In this document: positions 9,990 through 25,800 of the stretch, one piece after another
Position numbering within the stretch: position 1 is the stretch's first letter
How the letters are laid out: every line of letters begins with the position of its first letter
Assembly: GCA_964057225.1 (NCBI GenBank)
Contig: CAXKVF010000072.1
Span: 496,001-560,000, forward strand
DNA length: 64,000 nt
Direction: 5' to 3'
DNA from: Auanema rhodensis
Taxonomy: Eukaryota > Nematoda > Chromadorea > Rhabditida > Rhabditidae
Notes under the pieces: generated by a model
The model's database searches: none
What the model saw: the letters and a program-made list of their open reading frames with translations, nothing else
Told to the model about the DNA's origin: nothing
Program-made: the position numbers and the translations under genes

Positions 9990-12930
9990 ATTTTGAAAAC
10001 CGCATCTCTTTATCTTTCACGTGAAGCGAGTTACATACCAAGTGCACATCACGTGTACATTTAATTAGCATAAATTAAAGTTCACGTAAATTTCAAAGTC
10101 ATGGTTACCATGAACCAATATCAATAAAAATTTGTTTTTAGACTAATATGGACATGGGGAATCAAATTTTGAAAACCGCATCTCTTTATCTTTCACGTGA
10201 AGCGAGTTACATACCAAGTGCACATCACGTGTACATTTAATTAGCATAAATTAAAGTTCACGTAAATTTCAAAGTCATGGTTACCATGAACCAATATCAA
10301 TAAAAATTTGTTTTTAGACTAATATGGACATGGGGAATCTAATTTTGAAAACCGCATCTCTTTATCTTTCACGTGAAGCGAGTTACATACCAAGTGCACA
10401 TCACGTGTACATTTAATTAGCATAAATTAAAGTTCACGTAAATTTCAAAGTCATGGTTACCATGCACCAATATCAATAAAAATTTGTTTTTAGACTAATA
10501 TGGACATGGGGAATCTAATTTTGAAAACCGCATCTCTTTATATTTCACGTGAAGCGAGTTACATACCAAGTGCACATCACGTGTACATTTAATTAGCATA
10601 AATTAAAGTTCACGTAAATTTCAAAGTCATGGTTACCATGAACCAATATCAATAAAAATTTGTTTTTAGACTAATATGGACATGGGGAATCTAATTTTGA
10701 AAACCGCATCTCTTTATATTTCACGTGAAGCGAGTTACATACCAAGTGCACATCACGTGTACATTTAATTAGCATAAATTAAAGTTCACGTAAATTTCAA
10801 AGTCATGGTTACCATGAACCAATATCAATAAAAATTTGTTTTTAGACTAATATGGACATGGGGAATCTAATTTTGAAAACCGCATCTCTTTATCTTTCAC
10901 GTGAAGCGAGTTACATACCAAGTGCACATCACGTGTACATTTAATTAGCATAAATTAAAGTTCACGTAAATTTCAAAGTCATGGTTACCATGAACCAATA
11001 TCAATAAAAATTTGTTTTTAGACTAATATGGACATGGGGAATCTAATTTTGAAAACCGCATCTCTTTATCTTTCACGTGAAGCGAGTTACATACCAAGTG
11101 CACATCACGTGTACATTTAATTAGCATAAATTAAAGTTCACGTAAATTTCAAAGTCATGGTTACCATGCACCAATATCAATAAAAATTTGTTTTTAGACT
11201 AATATGGACATGGGGAATCTAATTTTGAAAACCGCATCTCTTTATATTTCACGTGAAGCGAGTTACATACCAAGTGCACATCACGTGTACATTTAATTAG
11301 CATAAATTAAAGTTCACGTAAATTTCAAAGTCATGGTTACCATGAACCAATATCAATAAAAATTTGTTTTTAGACTAATATGGACATGGGGAATCTAATT
11401 TTGAAAACCGCATCTCTTTATCTTTCACGTGAAGCGAGTTACATACCAAGTGCACATCACGTGTACATTTAATTAGCATAAATTAAAGTTCACGTAAATT
11501 TCAAAGTCATGGTTACCATGCACCAATATCAATAAAAATTTGTTTTTAGACTAATATGGACATGGGAAATCTAATTTTGAAAACCGCATCTCTTTATCTT
11601 CCACGTGAAGCGAGTTACATACCAAGTGCACATCACGTGTACATTTAATTAGCATAAATTAAAGTTCACGTAAATTTCAAAGTCATGGTTACCATGAACC
11701 AATATTAATAAAAATTTGTTTTTAGACTAATATGTACATGGGGAATCTAATTTTGAAAACCGCATCTCTTTATCTTTCACATGAAGCGAGTTACATACCA
11801 AGTGCACATCACGTGTACATTTAATTAGCATAAATTAAAGTTCACGTAAATTTCAAAGTCATGGTTACCATGCACCAATATCAATAAAAATCTGTTTTTA
11901 GACTAATATGGACATGGGGAATCAAAATTTTGAAAACCGCATCTCTTTATCTTTCACGTGAAGCGAGTTACATACCAAGTGCACATCACGTGTACATTTA
12001 ATTAGCATAAATTAAAGTTCACGTAAATTTCAAAGTCATTGTTACCATGCACCAATATCAATAAAAATTTGTTTTTAGACTAATATGGACATGGGGAATC
12101 TAATTTTGAAAACCGCATCTCTTTATCTTTCACGTGAAGCGAGTTACATATCAAGTGCACATCACGTGTACATTTAATTAGCATAAATTAAAGTTCACGT
12201 AAATTTCAAAGTCATGGTTACCATTAACCAATATCAATAAAAATTTGTTTTTAGACTAATATGGACATGGGGAATCTAATTTTGAAAACCGCATCTCTTT
12301 ATCTTTCACGTGAAGCGAGTTACATACCAAGTGCACATCACGTGTACATTTAATTAGCATAAATTAAAGTTCACGTAAATTTCAAAGTCATGGTTACCAT
12401 GCACCAATATCAATAAAAATTTGTTTTTAGACTAATATGGACATGGGGAATCTAATTTTGAAAACCGCATCTCTTTATCTTTCACGTGAAGCGAGTTACA
12501 TACCAAGTGCACATCACGTGTACATTTAATTAGCATAAATTAAAGTTCACGTAAATTTCAAAGTCATGGTTACCATGCACCAATATCAATAAAAATTTGT
12601 TTTTAGACTAATATGGACATGGGGAATCTAATTTTGAAAACCGCATCTCTTTATCTTTCACGTGAAGCGAGTTACATATCAAGTGCACATCACGTGTACA
12701 CTTAATTAGCATAAATTAAAGTTCACGTAAATTTCAAAGTCATGGTTACCATTAACCAATATCAATAAAAATTTGTTTTTAGACTAATATGGACATGGGG
12801 AATCTAATTTTGAAAACCGCATCTCTTTATCTTTCACGTGAAGCGAGTTACATACCAAGTGCACATCACGTGTACATTTAATTAGCATAAATTAAAGTTC
12901 ACGTAAATTTCAAAGTCATGGTTACCATGC
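9990..12930. repeat. Right copy of the 4.2-6.8 kb block, continuing into the 6.6-8.5 kb block
   Basis: Positions 9,990-12,654 match 4,180-6,844 at offset 5,810. Positions 11,000-12,930 match 6,599-8,529 at offset 4,401, including the rare TACACTTAA variant (8,296/12,697). This block therefore carries both the left flank of the first 8-mer and the right flank of the second, with a single 8-mer between. It is either the unduplicated ancestor or a product in which one 8-mer was lost. Confidence 0.75.
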
Positions 12931-15900
12931 ACCAATATCAATAAAAATTTGTTTTTAGACTAATATGGACATGGGGAATCTAATTTTGAAAACCGCATCT
13001 CTTTATCTTTCACGTGAAGCGAGTTACATACCAAGTGCACATCACGTGTACATTTAATTAGCATAAATTAAAGTTCACGTAAATTTCAAAGTCATGGTTA
13101 CCATGAACCAATATCAATAAAAATTTGTTTTTAGACTAATATGGACATGGGGAATCTAATTTTGAAAACCGCATCTCTTTATCTTTCACGTGAAGCGAGT
13201 TACATACCAAGTGCACATCACGTGTACATTTAATTAGCATAAATTAAAGTTCACGTAAATTTCAAAGTCATGGTTACCATGCACCAATATCAATAAAAAT
13301 TTGTTTTTAGACTAATATGGACATGGGGAATCTAATTTTGAAAACCGCATCTCTTTATCTTTCACGTGAAGCGAGTTACATACCAAGTGCACATCACGTG
13401 TACATTTAATTAGCATAAATTAAAGTTCACGTAAATTTCAAAGTCATGGTTACCATGAACCAATATCAATAAAAATTTGTTTTTAGACTAATATGGACAT
13501 GGGGAATCTAATTTTGAAAACCGCATCTCTTTATCTTTCACGTGAAGCGAGTTACATACCAAGTGCACATCACGTGTACATTTAATTAGCATAAATTAAA
13601 GTTCACGTAAATTTCAAAGTCATGGTTACCATGCACCAATATCAATAAAAATTTGTTTTTAGACTAATATGGACATGGGGAATCTAATTTTGAAAACCGC
13701 ATCTCTTTATCTTGCACGTGAAGCGAGTTACATACCAAGTGCACATCACGTGTACATTTAATTAGCATAAATTAAAGTTCACGTAAATTTCAAAGTCATG
13801 GTTACCATGCACCAATATCAATAAAAATCTGTTTTTAGACTAATATGGACATGGGGAATCTAATTTTGAAAACCGCATCTCTTTATCTTTCACGTGAAGC
13901 GAGTTACATACCAAGTGCACATCACGTGTACATTTAATTAGCATAAATTAAAGTTCACGTAAATTTCAAAGTCATGGTTACCATGCACCAATATCAATAA
14001 AAATTTGTTTTTAGACTAATATGGACATGGGGAATCTAATTTTGAAAACCGCATCTCTTTATCTTTCACGTGAAGCGAGTTACATATCAAGTGCACATCA
14101 CGTGTACATTTAATTAGCATAAATTAAAGTTCACGTAAATTTCAAAGTCATGGTTACCATTAACCAATATCAATAAAAATTTGTTTTTAGACTAATATGG
14201 ACATGGGGAATCTAATTTTGAAAACCGCATCTCTTTATCTTTCACGTGAAGCGAGTTACATACCAAGTGCACATCACGTGTACATTTAATTAGCATAAAT
14301 TAAAGTTCACGTAAATTTCAAAGTCATGGTTACCATGCACCAATATCAATAAAAATTTGTTTTTAGACTAATATGGACATGGGGAATCTAATTTTGAAAA
14401 CCGCATCTCTTTATCTTTCACGTGAAGCGAGTTACATACCAAGTGCACATCACGTGTACATTTAATTAGCATAAATTAAAGTTCACGTAAATTTCAAAGT
14501 CATGGTTACCATGAACCAATATCAATAAAAATTTGTTTTTAGACTAATATGGACATGGGGAATCTAATTTTGAAAACCGCATCTCTTTATCTTTCACGTG
14601 AAGCGAGTTACATACCAAGTGCACATCACGTGTACATTTAATTAGCATAAATTAAAGTTCACGTAAATTTCAAAGTCATGGTTACCATGCACCAATAACA
14701 ATAAAAATTTGTTTTTAGACTAATATGGACATGGGGAATCTAATTTTGAAAACCGCATCTCTTTATCTTCCACGTGAAGCGAGTTACATACCAAGTGCAC
14801 ATCACGTGTACATTTAATTAGCATAAATTAAAGTTCACGTAAATTTCAAAGTCATGGTTACCATGAACCAATATCAATAAAAATTTGTTTTTAAACTAAT
14901 ATGGACATGGGGAATCTAATTTTGAAAACCGCATCTCTTTATCTTCCACGTGAAGCGAGTTACATACCAAGTGCACATCACGTGTACATTTAATTAGCAT
15001 AAATTAAAGTTCACGTAAATTTCAAAGTCATGGTTACCATGAACCAATATCAATAAAAATTTGTTTTTAGACTAATATGGACATGGGGAATCAAATTTTG
15101 AAAACCGCATCTCTTTATCTTTCACGTGAAGCGAGTTACATACCAAGTGCACATCACGTGTACATTTAATTAGCATAAATTAAAGTTCACGTAAATTTCA
15201 AAGTCATGGTTACCATGAACCAATATCAATAAAAATTTGTTTTTAGACTAATATGGACATGGGGAATTTAATTTTGAAAACCGCATCACTTTATCTTTCA
15301 CGTGAAGCGAGTTACATACCAAGTGCACATCACGTGTACATTTAATTAGCATAAATTAAAGTTCACGTAAATTTCAAAGTCATGGTTACCATGCACCAAT
15401 ATCAATAAAAATTTGTTTTTAGACTAATATGGACATGGGGAATCTAATTTCGAAAACCGCATCTCTTTATATTTCACGTGAAGCGAGTTACATACCAAGT
15501 GCACATCACGTGTACATTTAATTAGCATAAATTAAAGTTCACGTAAATTTCAAAGTCATGGTTACCATGAACCAATATCAATAAAAATTTGTTTTTAGAC
15601 TAATATGGACATGGGGAATCTAATTTTGAAAACCGCATCTCTTTATCTTTCACGTGAAGCGAGTTACATACCAAGTGCACATCACGTGTACATTTAATTA
15701 GCATAAATTAAAGTTCACGTAAATTTCAAAGTCATGGTTACCATGCACCAATATCAATAAAAATTTGTTTTTAGACTAATATGGACATGGGGAATCTAAT
15801 TTTGAAAACCGCATCTCTTTATCTTGCACGTGAAGCGAGTTACATACCAAGTGCACATCACGTGTACATTTAATTAGCATAAATTAAAGTTCACGTAAAT

Positions 15901-15959
15901 TTCAAAGTCATGGTTACCATGAACCAATATCAATAAAAATTTGTTTTTAGACTAATATG
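12051..15959. repeat. 22-monomer block, left copy (recurs at 26,133-30,217)
   Basis: From 12,051 to 13,809 the match is to 26,133-27,891 at offset 14,082. From about 13,810 to 15,959 the match is to about 28,068-30,217 at offset 14,258. The 176-bp shift means one monomer (GAACC, GTACAT, CATTTC variants at 27,892-28,067) is present only in the right copy. Shared rare markers are TACACTTAA (12,697/26,779), CAATAACAAT (14,693/28,951), AAACTAAT at unit 105 (14,893/29,151) and AATTTAATT (15,265/29,523). One difference I noticed is TTTCGAAA near 15,450. Confidence 0.8.
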
Positions 15960-17864
15960 GACATGGGGAATCTAATTTTGAAAACCGCATCTCTTTATCT
16001 TTCACGTGAAGCGAGTTACATACCAAGTGCACATCACGTGTACATTTAATTAGCATAAATTAAAGTTCACGTAAATTTCAAAGTCATGGTTACCATGCAC
16101 CAATATCAATAAAAATTTGTTTTTAGACTAATATGGACATGGGGAATCTAATTTCGAAAACCGCATCTCTTTATATTTCACGTGAAGCGAGTTACATACC
16201 AAGTGCACATCACGTGTACATTTAATTAGCATAAATTAAAGTTCACGTAAATTTCAAAGTCATGGTTACCATGAACCAATATCAATAAAAATTTGTTTTT
16301 AGACTAATATGGACATGGGGAATCTAATTTTGAAAACCGCATCTCTTTATCTTTCACGTGAAGCGAGTTACATACCAAGTGCACATCACGTGTACATTTA
16401 ATTAGCATAAATTAAAGTTCACGTAAATTTCAAAGTCATGGTTACCATGCACCAATATCAATAAAAATTTGTTTTTAGACTAATATGGACATGGGGAATC
16501 TAATTTTGAAAACCGCATCTCTTTATCTTTCACGTGAAGCGAGTTACATATCAAGTGCACATCACGTGTACATTTAATTAGCATAAATTAAAGTTCACGT
16601 AAATTTCAAAGTCATGGTTACCATTAACCAATATCAATAAAAATTTGTTTTTAGACTAATATGGACATGGGGAATCTAATTTTGAAAACCGCATCTCTTT
16701 ATCTTTCACGTGAAGCGAGTTACATACCAAGTGCACATCACGTGTACATTTAATTAGCATAAATTAAAGTTCACGTAAATTTCAAAGTCATGGTTACCAT
16801 GAACCAATATCAATAAAAATTTGTTTTTAGACTAATATGGACATGGGGAATCAAATTTTGAAAACCGCATCTCTTTATCTTTCACGTGAAGCGAGTTACA
16901 TACCAAGTGCACATCACGTGTACATTTAATTAGCATAAATTAAAGTTCACGTAAATTTCAAAGTCATGGTTACCATGAACCAATATCAATAAAAATTTGT
17001 TTTTAGACTAATATGGACATGGGGAATCAAATTTTGAAAACCGCATCTCTTTATCTTTCACGTGAAGCGAGTTACATACCAAGTGCACATCACGTGTACA
17101 TTTAATTAGCATAAATTAAAGTTCACGTAAATTTCAAAGTCATGGTTACCATGAACCAATATCAATAAAAATTTGTTTTTAGACTAATATGGACATGGGG
17201 AATTTAATTTTGAAAACCGCATCACTTTATCTTTCACGTGAAGCGAGTTACATACCAAGTGCACATCACGTGTACATTTAATTAGCATAAATTAAAGTTC
17301 ACGTAAATTTCAAAGTCATGGTTACCATGCACCAATATCAATAAAAATTTGTTTTTAGACTAATATGGACATGGGGAATCTAATTTTGAAAACCGCATCT
17401 CTTTATCTTTCACGTGAAGCGAGTTACATACCAAGTGCACATCACGTGTACATTTAATTAGCATAAATTAAAGTTCACGTAAATTTCAAAGTCATGGTTA
17501 CCATGCACCAATATCAATAAAAATTTGTTTTTAGACTAATATGGACATGGGGAATCTAATTTTGAAAACCGCATCTCTTTATCTTGCACGTGAAGCGAGT
17601 TACATACCAAGTGCACATCACGTGTACATTTAATTAGCATAAATTAAAGTTCACGTAAATTTCAAAGTCATGGTTACCATGAACCAATATCAATAAAAAT
17701 TTGTTTTTAGACTAATATGTACATGGGGAATCTAATTTTGAAAACCGCATTTCTTTATCTTTCACGTGAAGCGAGTTACATACCAAGTGCACATCACGTG
17801 TACATTTAATTAGCATAAATTAAAGTTCACGTAAATTTCAAAGTCATGGTTACCATGAACCAAT

Positions 17865-18735
17865 ATCAATAAAAATTTGTTTTTAGACTAATATGGACAT
17901 GGGGAATCTAATTTTGAAAACCGCATCTCTTTATCTTTCACGTGAAGCGAGTTACATACCAAGTGCACATCACGTGTACATTTAATTAGCATAAATTAAA
18001 GTTCACGTAAATTTCAAAGTCATGGTTACCATGCACCAATATCAATAAAAATTTGTTTTTAGACTAATATGGACATGGGGAATCTAATTTTGAAAACCGC
18101 ATCTCTTTATCTTGCACGTGAAGCGAGTTACATACCAAGTGCACATCACGTGTACATTTAATTAGCATAAATTAAAGTTCACGTAAATTTCAAAGTCATG
18201 GTTACCATGAACCAATATCAATAAAAATTTGTTTTTAGACTAATATGTACATGGGGAATCTAATTTTGAAAACCGCATTTCTTTATCTTTCACGTGAAGC
18301 GAGTTACATACCAAGTGCACATCACGTGTACATTTAATTAGCATAAATTAAAGTTCACGTAAATTTCAAAGTCATGGTTACCATGCACCAATATCAATAA
18401 AAATTTGTTTTTAGACTAATATGTACATGGGGAATCTAATTTTGAAAACCGCATTTCTTTATCTTTCACGTGAAGCGAGTTACATACCAAGTGCACATCA
18501 CGTGTACATTTAATTATCATAAATTAAAGTTCACGTAAATTTCAAAGTCATGGTTACCATGCACCAATATCAATAAAAATCTGTTTTTAGACTAATATGG
18601 ACATGGGGAATCTAATTTTGAAAACCGCATCTCTTTATCTTTCACGTGAAGCGAGTTACATATCAAGTGCACATCACGTGTACATTTAATTAGCATAAAT
18701 TAAAGTTCACGTAAATTTCAAAGTCATGGTTACCA
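17865..18735. repeat. 5-monomer segment shared with 29.83-30.70 kb (offset 11,970)
   Basis: A GCACC copy ending CTTGCACG, then two GTACAT/CATTTC copies, then a copy with the rare TTATCAT change (18,515) and C at unit 97, then TATC at unit 1-4. The same order is at 29,835-30,705, with TTATCAT at 30,485. At about 30 kb the right region thus switches from matching 15.9 kb to matching 18 kb, which marks a junction between two block-copy events. Confidence 0.7.
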
Positions 18736-19874
18736 TTAACCAATATCAATAAAAATTTGTTTTTAGACTAATATGGACATGGGGAATCTAATTTTGAAAA
18801 CCGCATCTCTTTATCTTTCACGTGAAGCGAGTTACATACCAAGTGCACATCACGTGTACATTTAATTAGCATAAATTAAAGTTCACGTAAATTTCAAAGT
18901 CATGGTTACCATGCACCAATATCAATAAAAATTTGTTTTTAGACTAATATGGACATGGGGAATCTAATTTTGAAAACCGCATCTCTTTATCTTTCACGTG
19001 AAGCGAGTTACATACCAAGTGCACATCACGTGCACATTTATTTAGCATAAATTAAAGTTCACGTAAATTTCAAAGTCATGGTTACCATGCACCAATATCA
19101 ATAAAAATTTGTTTTTAGACTAATATGGACATGGGGAATCTAATGTTGAAAACCGCATCTCTTTATCTTTCACGTGAAGCGAGTTACATACCAAGTGCAC
19201 ATCACGTGTACATTTAATTAGCATAAATTAAAGTTCACGTAAATTTCAAAGTCATGGTTACCATGAACCAATATCAATAAAAATTTGTTTTTAGACTAAT
19301 ATGTACATGGGGAATCTAATTTTGAAAACCGCATCTCTTTATCTTTCACGTGAAGCGAGTTACATATCAAGTGCACATCACGTGTACATTTAATTAGCAT
19401 AAATTAAAGTTCACGTAAATTTCAAAGTCATGGTTACCATTAACCAATATCAATAAAAATTTGTTTTTAGACTAATATGGACATGGGGAATCTAATTTTG
19501 AGAACCGCATCTCTTTATCTTTCACGTGAAGCGAGTTACATACCAAGTGCACATCACGTGTACATTTAATTAGCATAAATTAAAGTTCACGTAAATTTCA
19601 AAGTCATGGTTACCATGCACCAATATCAATAAAAATTTGTTTTTAGACTAATATGGACATGGGGAATCTAATTTTGAAAACCGCATCTCTTTATCTTTCA
19701 CGTGAAGCGAGTTACATACCAAGTGCACATCACGTGTACATTTAATTAGCATAAATTAAAGTTCACGTAAATTTCAAAGTCATGGTTACCATGAACCAAT
19801 ATCAATAAAAATTTGTTTTTAGACTAATATGGACATGGGGAATCTAATTTTGAAAACCGCATCTCTTTATCTTT

Positions 19875-22800
19875 CACGTGAAGCGAGTTACATACCAAGT
19901 GCACATCACGTGTACATTTAATTAGCATAAATTAAAGTTCACGTAAATTTCAAAGTCATGGTTACCATGAACCAATATCAATAAAAATTTGTTTTTAAAC
20001 TAATATGGACATGGGGAATCTAATTTTGAAAACCGCATCTCTTTATCTTCCACGTGAAGCGAGTTACATACCAAGTGCACATCACGTGTACATTTAATTA
20101 GCATAAATTAAAGTTCACGTAAATTTCAAAGTCATGGTTACCATGAACCAATATCAATAAAAATTTGTTTTTAGACTAATATGGACATGGGGAATCAAAT
20201 TTTGAAAACCGCATCTCTTTATCTTTCACGTGAAGCGAGTTACATACCAAGTGCACATCACGTGTACATTTAATTAGCATAAATTAAAGTTCACGTAAAT
20301 TTCAAAGTCATGGTTACCATGAACCAATATCAATAAAAATTTGTTTTTAGACTAATATGGACATGGGGAATCTAATTTTGAAAACCGCATCACTTTATCT
20401 TTCACGTGAAGCGAGTTACATACCAAGTGCACATCACGTGTACATTTAATTAGCATAAATTAAAGTTCACGTAAATTTCAAAGTCATGGTTACCATGCAC
20501 CAATATCAATAAAAATTTGTTTTTAGACTAATATGGACATGGGGAATCTAATTTTGAAAACCGCATCTCTTTATATTTCACGTGAAGCGAGTTACATACC
20601 AAGTGCACATCACGTGTACATTTAATTAGCATAAATTAAAGTTCACGTAAATTTCAAAGTCATGGTTACCATGAACCAATATCAATAAAAATTTGTTTTT
20701 AGACTAATATGGACATGGGGAATCTAATTTTGAAAACCGCATCTCTTTATCTTTCACGTGAAGCGAGTTACATACCAAGTGCACATCACGTGTACATTTA
20801 ATTAGCATAAATTAAAGTTCACGTAAATTTCAAAGTCATGGTTACCATGCACCAATATCAATAAAAATTTGTTTTTAGACTAATATGGACATGGGGAATC
20901 TAATTTTGAAAACCGCATCTCTTTATCTTTCACGTGAAGCGAGTTACATACCAAGTGCACATCACGTGTACATTTAATTAGCATAAATTAAAGTTCACGT
21001 AAATTTCAAAGTCATGGTTACCATGAACCAATATCAATAAAAATTTGTTTTTAGACTAATATGTACATGGGGAATCTAATTTTGAAAACCGCATCTCTTT
21101 ATCTTTCACGTGAAGCGTGTTACATACCAAGTGCACATCACGTGTACAATTAATTAGCATAAATTAAAGTTCACGTAAATTTCAAAGTCATGGTTACCAT
21201 GAACCAATATCAATAAAAATTTGTTTTTAGACTAATATGGACATGGGGAATCTAATTTTGAAAACCGCATTTCTTTATCTTTCACGTGAAGCGAGTTACA
21301 TACCAAGTGCACATCACGTGTACATTTAATTAGCATAAATTAAAGTTCACGTAAATTTCAAAGTCATGGTTACCATGAACCAATATCAATAAAAATTTGT
21401 TTTTAGACTAATATGGACATGGGGAATCAAATTTTGAAAACCGCATCTCTTTATCTTTCACGTGAAGCGAGTTACATACCAAGTGCACATCACGTGTACA
21501 TTTAATTAGCATAAATTAAAGTTCACGTAAATTTCAAAGTCATGGTTACCATGAACCAATATCAATAAAAATTTGTTTTTAGACTAATATGGACATGGGG
21601 AATCTAATTTTGAAAACCGCATCACTTTATCTTTCACGTGAAGCGAGTTACATACCAAGTGCACATCACGTGTTCATTTAATTAGCATAAATTAAAGTTC
21701 ACGTAAATTTCAAAGTCATGGTTACCATGCACCAATATCAATAAAAATTTGTTTTTAGACTAATATGGACATGGGGAATCTAATGTTGAAAACCGCATCT
21801 TTTTATCTTTCACGTGAAGCGAGTTACATACCAAGTGCACATCACGTGTACATTTAATTAGCATAAATTAAAGTTCACGTAAATTTCAAAGTCATGGTTA
21901 CCATGAACCAATATCAATAAAAATTTGTTTTTACACTAATATGGACATGGGGAATCTAATTTTGAAAACCGCATCTCTTTATCTTCCACGTGAAGCGAGT
22001 TACATACCAAGTGCACATCACGTGTACATTTAATTAGCATAAATTAAAGTTCACGTAAATTTCAAAGTCATGGTTACCATGAACCAATATCAATAAAAAT
22101 TTGTTTTTAGACTAATATGGACATGGGGAATCTAATTTTGAAAACCGCATTTCTTTATCTTTCACGTGAAGCGAGTTACATACCAAGTGCACATCACGTG
22201 TACATTTAATTAGCATAAATTAAAGTTCACGTAAATTTCAAAGTCATGGTTACCATGAACCAATATCAATAAAAATTTGTTTTTAGACTAATATGGACAT
22301 GGGGAATCAAATTTTGAAAACCGCATCTCTTTATCTTTCACGTGAAGCGAGTTACATACCAAGTGCACATCACGTGTACATTTAATTAGCATAAATTAAA
22401 GTTCACGTAAATTTCAAAGTCATGGTTACCATGAACCAATATCAATAAAAATTTGTTTTTAGACTAATATGGACATGGGGAATCTAATTTTGAAAACCGC
22501 ATCACTTTATCTTTCACGTGAAGCGAGTTACATACCAAGTGCACATCACGTGTACATTTAATTAGCATAAATTAAAGTTCACGTAAATTTCAAAGTCATG
22601 GTTACCATGCACCAATATCAATAAAAATTTGTTTTTAGACTAATATGGACATGGGGAATCTAATGTTGAAAACCGCATCTTTTTATCTTTCACGTGAAGC
22701 GAGTTACATACCAAGTGCACATCACGTGTACATTTAATTAGCATAAATTAAAGTTCACGTAAATTTCAAAGTCATGGTTACCATGAACCAATATCAATAA

Positions 22801-25800
22801 AAATTTGTTTTTAGACTAATATGGACATGGGGAATCTAATTTTGAAAACCGCATCTCTTCATCTTCCACGTGAAGCGAGTTACATACCAAGTGCACATCA
22901 CGTGTACATTTAATTAGCATAAATTAAAGTTCACGTAAATTTCAAAGTCATGGTTACCATGAACCAATATCAATAAAAATTTGTTTTTAGACTAATATGG
23001 ACATGGGGAATCTAATTTTGAAAACCGCGTCTCTTTATCTTCCACGTGAAGCGAGTTACATACCAAGTGCACATCACGTGTACATTTAATTAGCATAAAT
23101 TAAAGTTCACGTAAATTTCAAAGTCATGGTTACCATGAACCAATATCAATAAAAATTTTTTTTTTTAGACTAATATGGACATGGGGAATCAAATTTTGAA
23201 AACCGCATCTCTTTATCTTTCACGTGAAGCGAGTTACATACCAAGGGCACATCACGTGTACATTTAATTAGCATAAATTAAAGTTCACGTAAATTTCAAA
23301 GTCATGGTTACCATGAACCAATATCAATAAAAATTTGTTTTTAGACTAATATGGACATGGGGAATCTAATTTTGAAAACCGCATCACTTTATCTTTCACG
23401 TGAAGCGAGTTACATACCAAGTGCACATCACGTGTACATTTAATTAGCATAAATTAAAGTTCACGTAAATTTCAAAGTCATGGTTACCATGCACCAATAT
23501 CAATAAAAATTTGTTTTTAGACTAATATGGACATGGGGAATCTAATTTTGAAAACCGCATCTCTTTATATTTCACGTGAAGCGAGTTACATACCAAGTGC
23601 ACATCACGTGTACATTTAATTAGCATAAATTAAAGTTCACGTAAATTTCAAAGTCATGGTTACCATGAACCAATATCAATAAAAATTTGTTTTTAGACTA
23701 ATATGGACATGGGGAATCTAATTTTGAAAACCGCATCACTTTATCTTTCACGTGAAGCGAGTTACATACCAAGTGCACATCACGTGTACATTTAATTAGC
23801 ATAAATTAAAGTTCACGTAAATTTCAAAGTCATGGTTACCATGCACCAATATCAATAAAAATTTGTTTTTAGACTAATATGGACATGGGGAATCTAATTT
23901 TGAAAACCGCATCTCTTTATATTTCACGTGAAGCGAGTTACATACCAAGTGCACATCACGTGTACATTTAATTAGCATAAATTAAAGTTCACGTAAATTT
24001 CAAAGTCATGGTTACCATGAACCAATATCAATAAAAATTTGTTTTTAGACTAATATGGACATGGGGAATCTAATTTTGAAAACCGCATCTCTTTATCTTG
24101 CACGTGAAGCGAGTTACATACCAAGTGCACATCACGTGTACATTTAATTAGCATAAATTAAAGTTCACGTAAATTTCAAAGTCATGGTTACCATGAACCA
24201 ATATCAATAAAATTTTGTTTTTAGACTAATATGTACATGGGGAATCTAATTTTGAAAACCGCATTTCTTTATCTTTCACGTGAAGCGAGTTACATACCAA
24301 GTGCACATCACGTGTACATTTAATTAGCATAAATTAAAGTTCACGTAAATTTCAAAGTCATGGTTACCATGCACCAATATCAATAAAAATTTGTTTTTAG
24401 ACTAATATGTACATGGGGAATCTAATTTTGAAAACCGCATTTCTTTATCTTTCACGTGAAGCGAGTTACATACCAAGTGCACATCACGTGTACATTTAAT
24501 TAGCATAAATTAAAGTTCACGTAAATTTCAAAGTCATAGTTACCATGCACCAATATCAATAAAAATCTGTTTTTAGACTAATATGGACATGGGGAATCTA
24601 ATTTTGAAAACCGCATCTCTTTATCTTTCACGTGAAGCGAGTTACATATCAAGTGCACATCACGTGTACATTTAATTAGCATAAATTAAAGTTCACGTAA
24701 ATTTCAAAGTCATGGTTACCATTAACCAATATCAATAAAAATTTGTTTTTAGACTAATATGGACATGGGGAATCTAATTTTGAAAACCGCATCTCTTTAT
24801 CTTTCACGTGAAGCGAGTTACATACCAAGTGCACATCACGTGTACATTTAATTAGCATAAATTAAAGTTCACGTAAATTTCAAAGTCATGGTTACCATGC
24901 ACCAATATCAATAAAAATTTGTTTTTAGACTAATATGGACATGGGGAATCTAATTTTGAAAACCGCATCTCTTTATCTTTCACGTGAAGCGAGTTACATA
25001 CCAAGTGCACATCACGTGTACATTTAATTAGCATAAATTAAAGTTCACGTAAATTTCAAAGTCATGGTTACCATGAACCAATATCAATAAAAATTTGTTT
25101 TTAGACTAATATGGACATGGGGAATCTAATTTTGAAAACCGCATCTCTTTATCTTTCACGTGAAGCGAGTTACATACCAAGTGCACATCACGTGTACATT
25201 TAATTAGCATAAATTAAAGTTCACGTAAATTTCAAACTCATGGTTACCATGCACCAAAATCAATAAAAATTTGTTTTTAGACTAATATGGACATGGGGAA
25301 TCTAATTTTGAAAACCGCATCTCTTTATCTTTCACGTGAAGCGAGTTACATACCAAGTGCACATCACGTGTACATTTAATTAGCATAAATTAAAGTTCAC
25401 GTAAATTTCAAAGTCATGGTTACCATGCACCAATATCAATAAAAATTTGTTTTTAGACTAATATGGACATGGGGAATCTAATGTTGAAAACCGCATCTCT
25501 TTATCTTTCACGTGAAGCGAGTTACATACCAAGTGCACATCACGTGTACATTTAATTAGCATAAATTAAAGTTCACGTAAATTTCAAAGTCATGGTTACC
25601 ATGAACCAATATCAATAAAAATTTGTTTTTAGACTAATATGTAAATGGGGAATCTAATTTTGAAAACCGCATCTCTTTATCTTTCACGTGAAGCGAGTTA
25701 CATACCAAGTGCACATCACGTGTACAATTAATTAGCATAAATTAAAGTTCACGTAAATTTCAAAGTCATGGTTACCATGAACCAATATCAATAAAAATTT

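Noticed and set aside
23156-23166. Transcription terminator signal (T run)
   Set aside because: It is an isolated homopolymer variant of one monomer with no adjacent gene or promoter. It is better explained as replication slippage.
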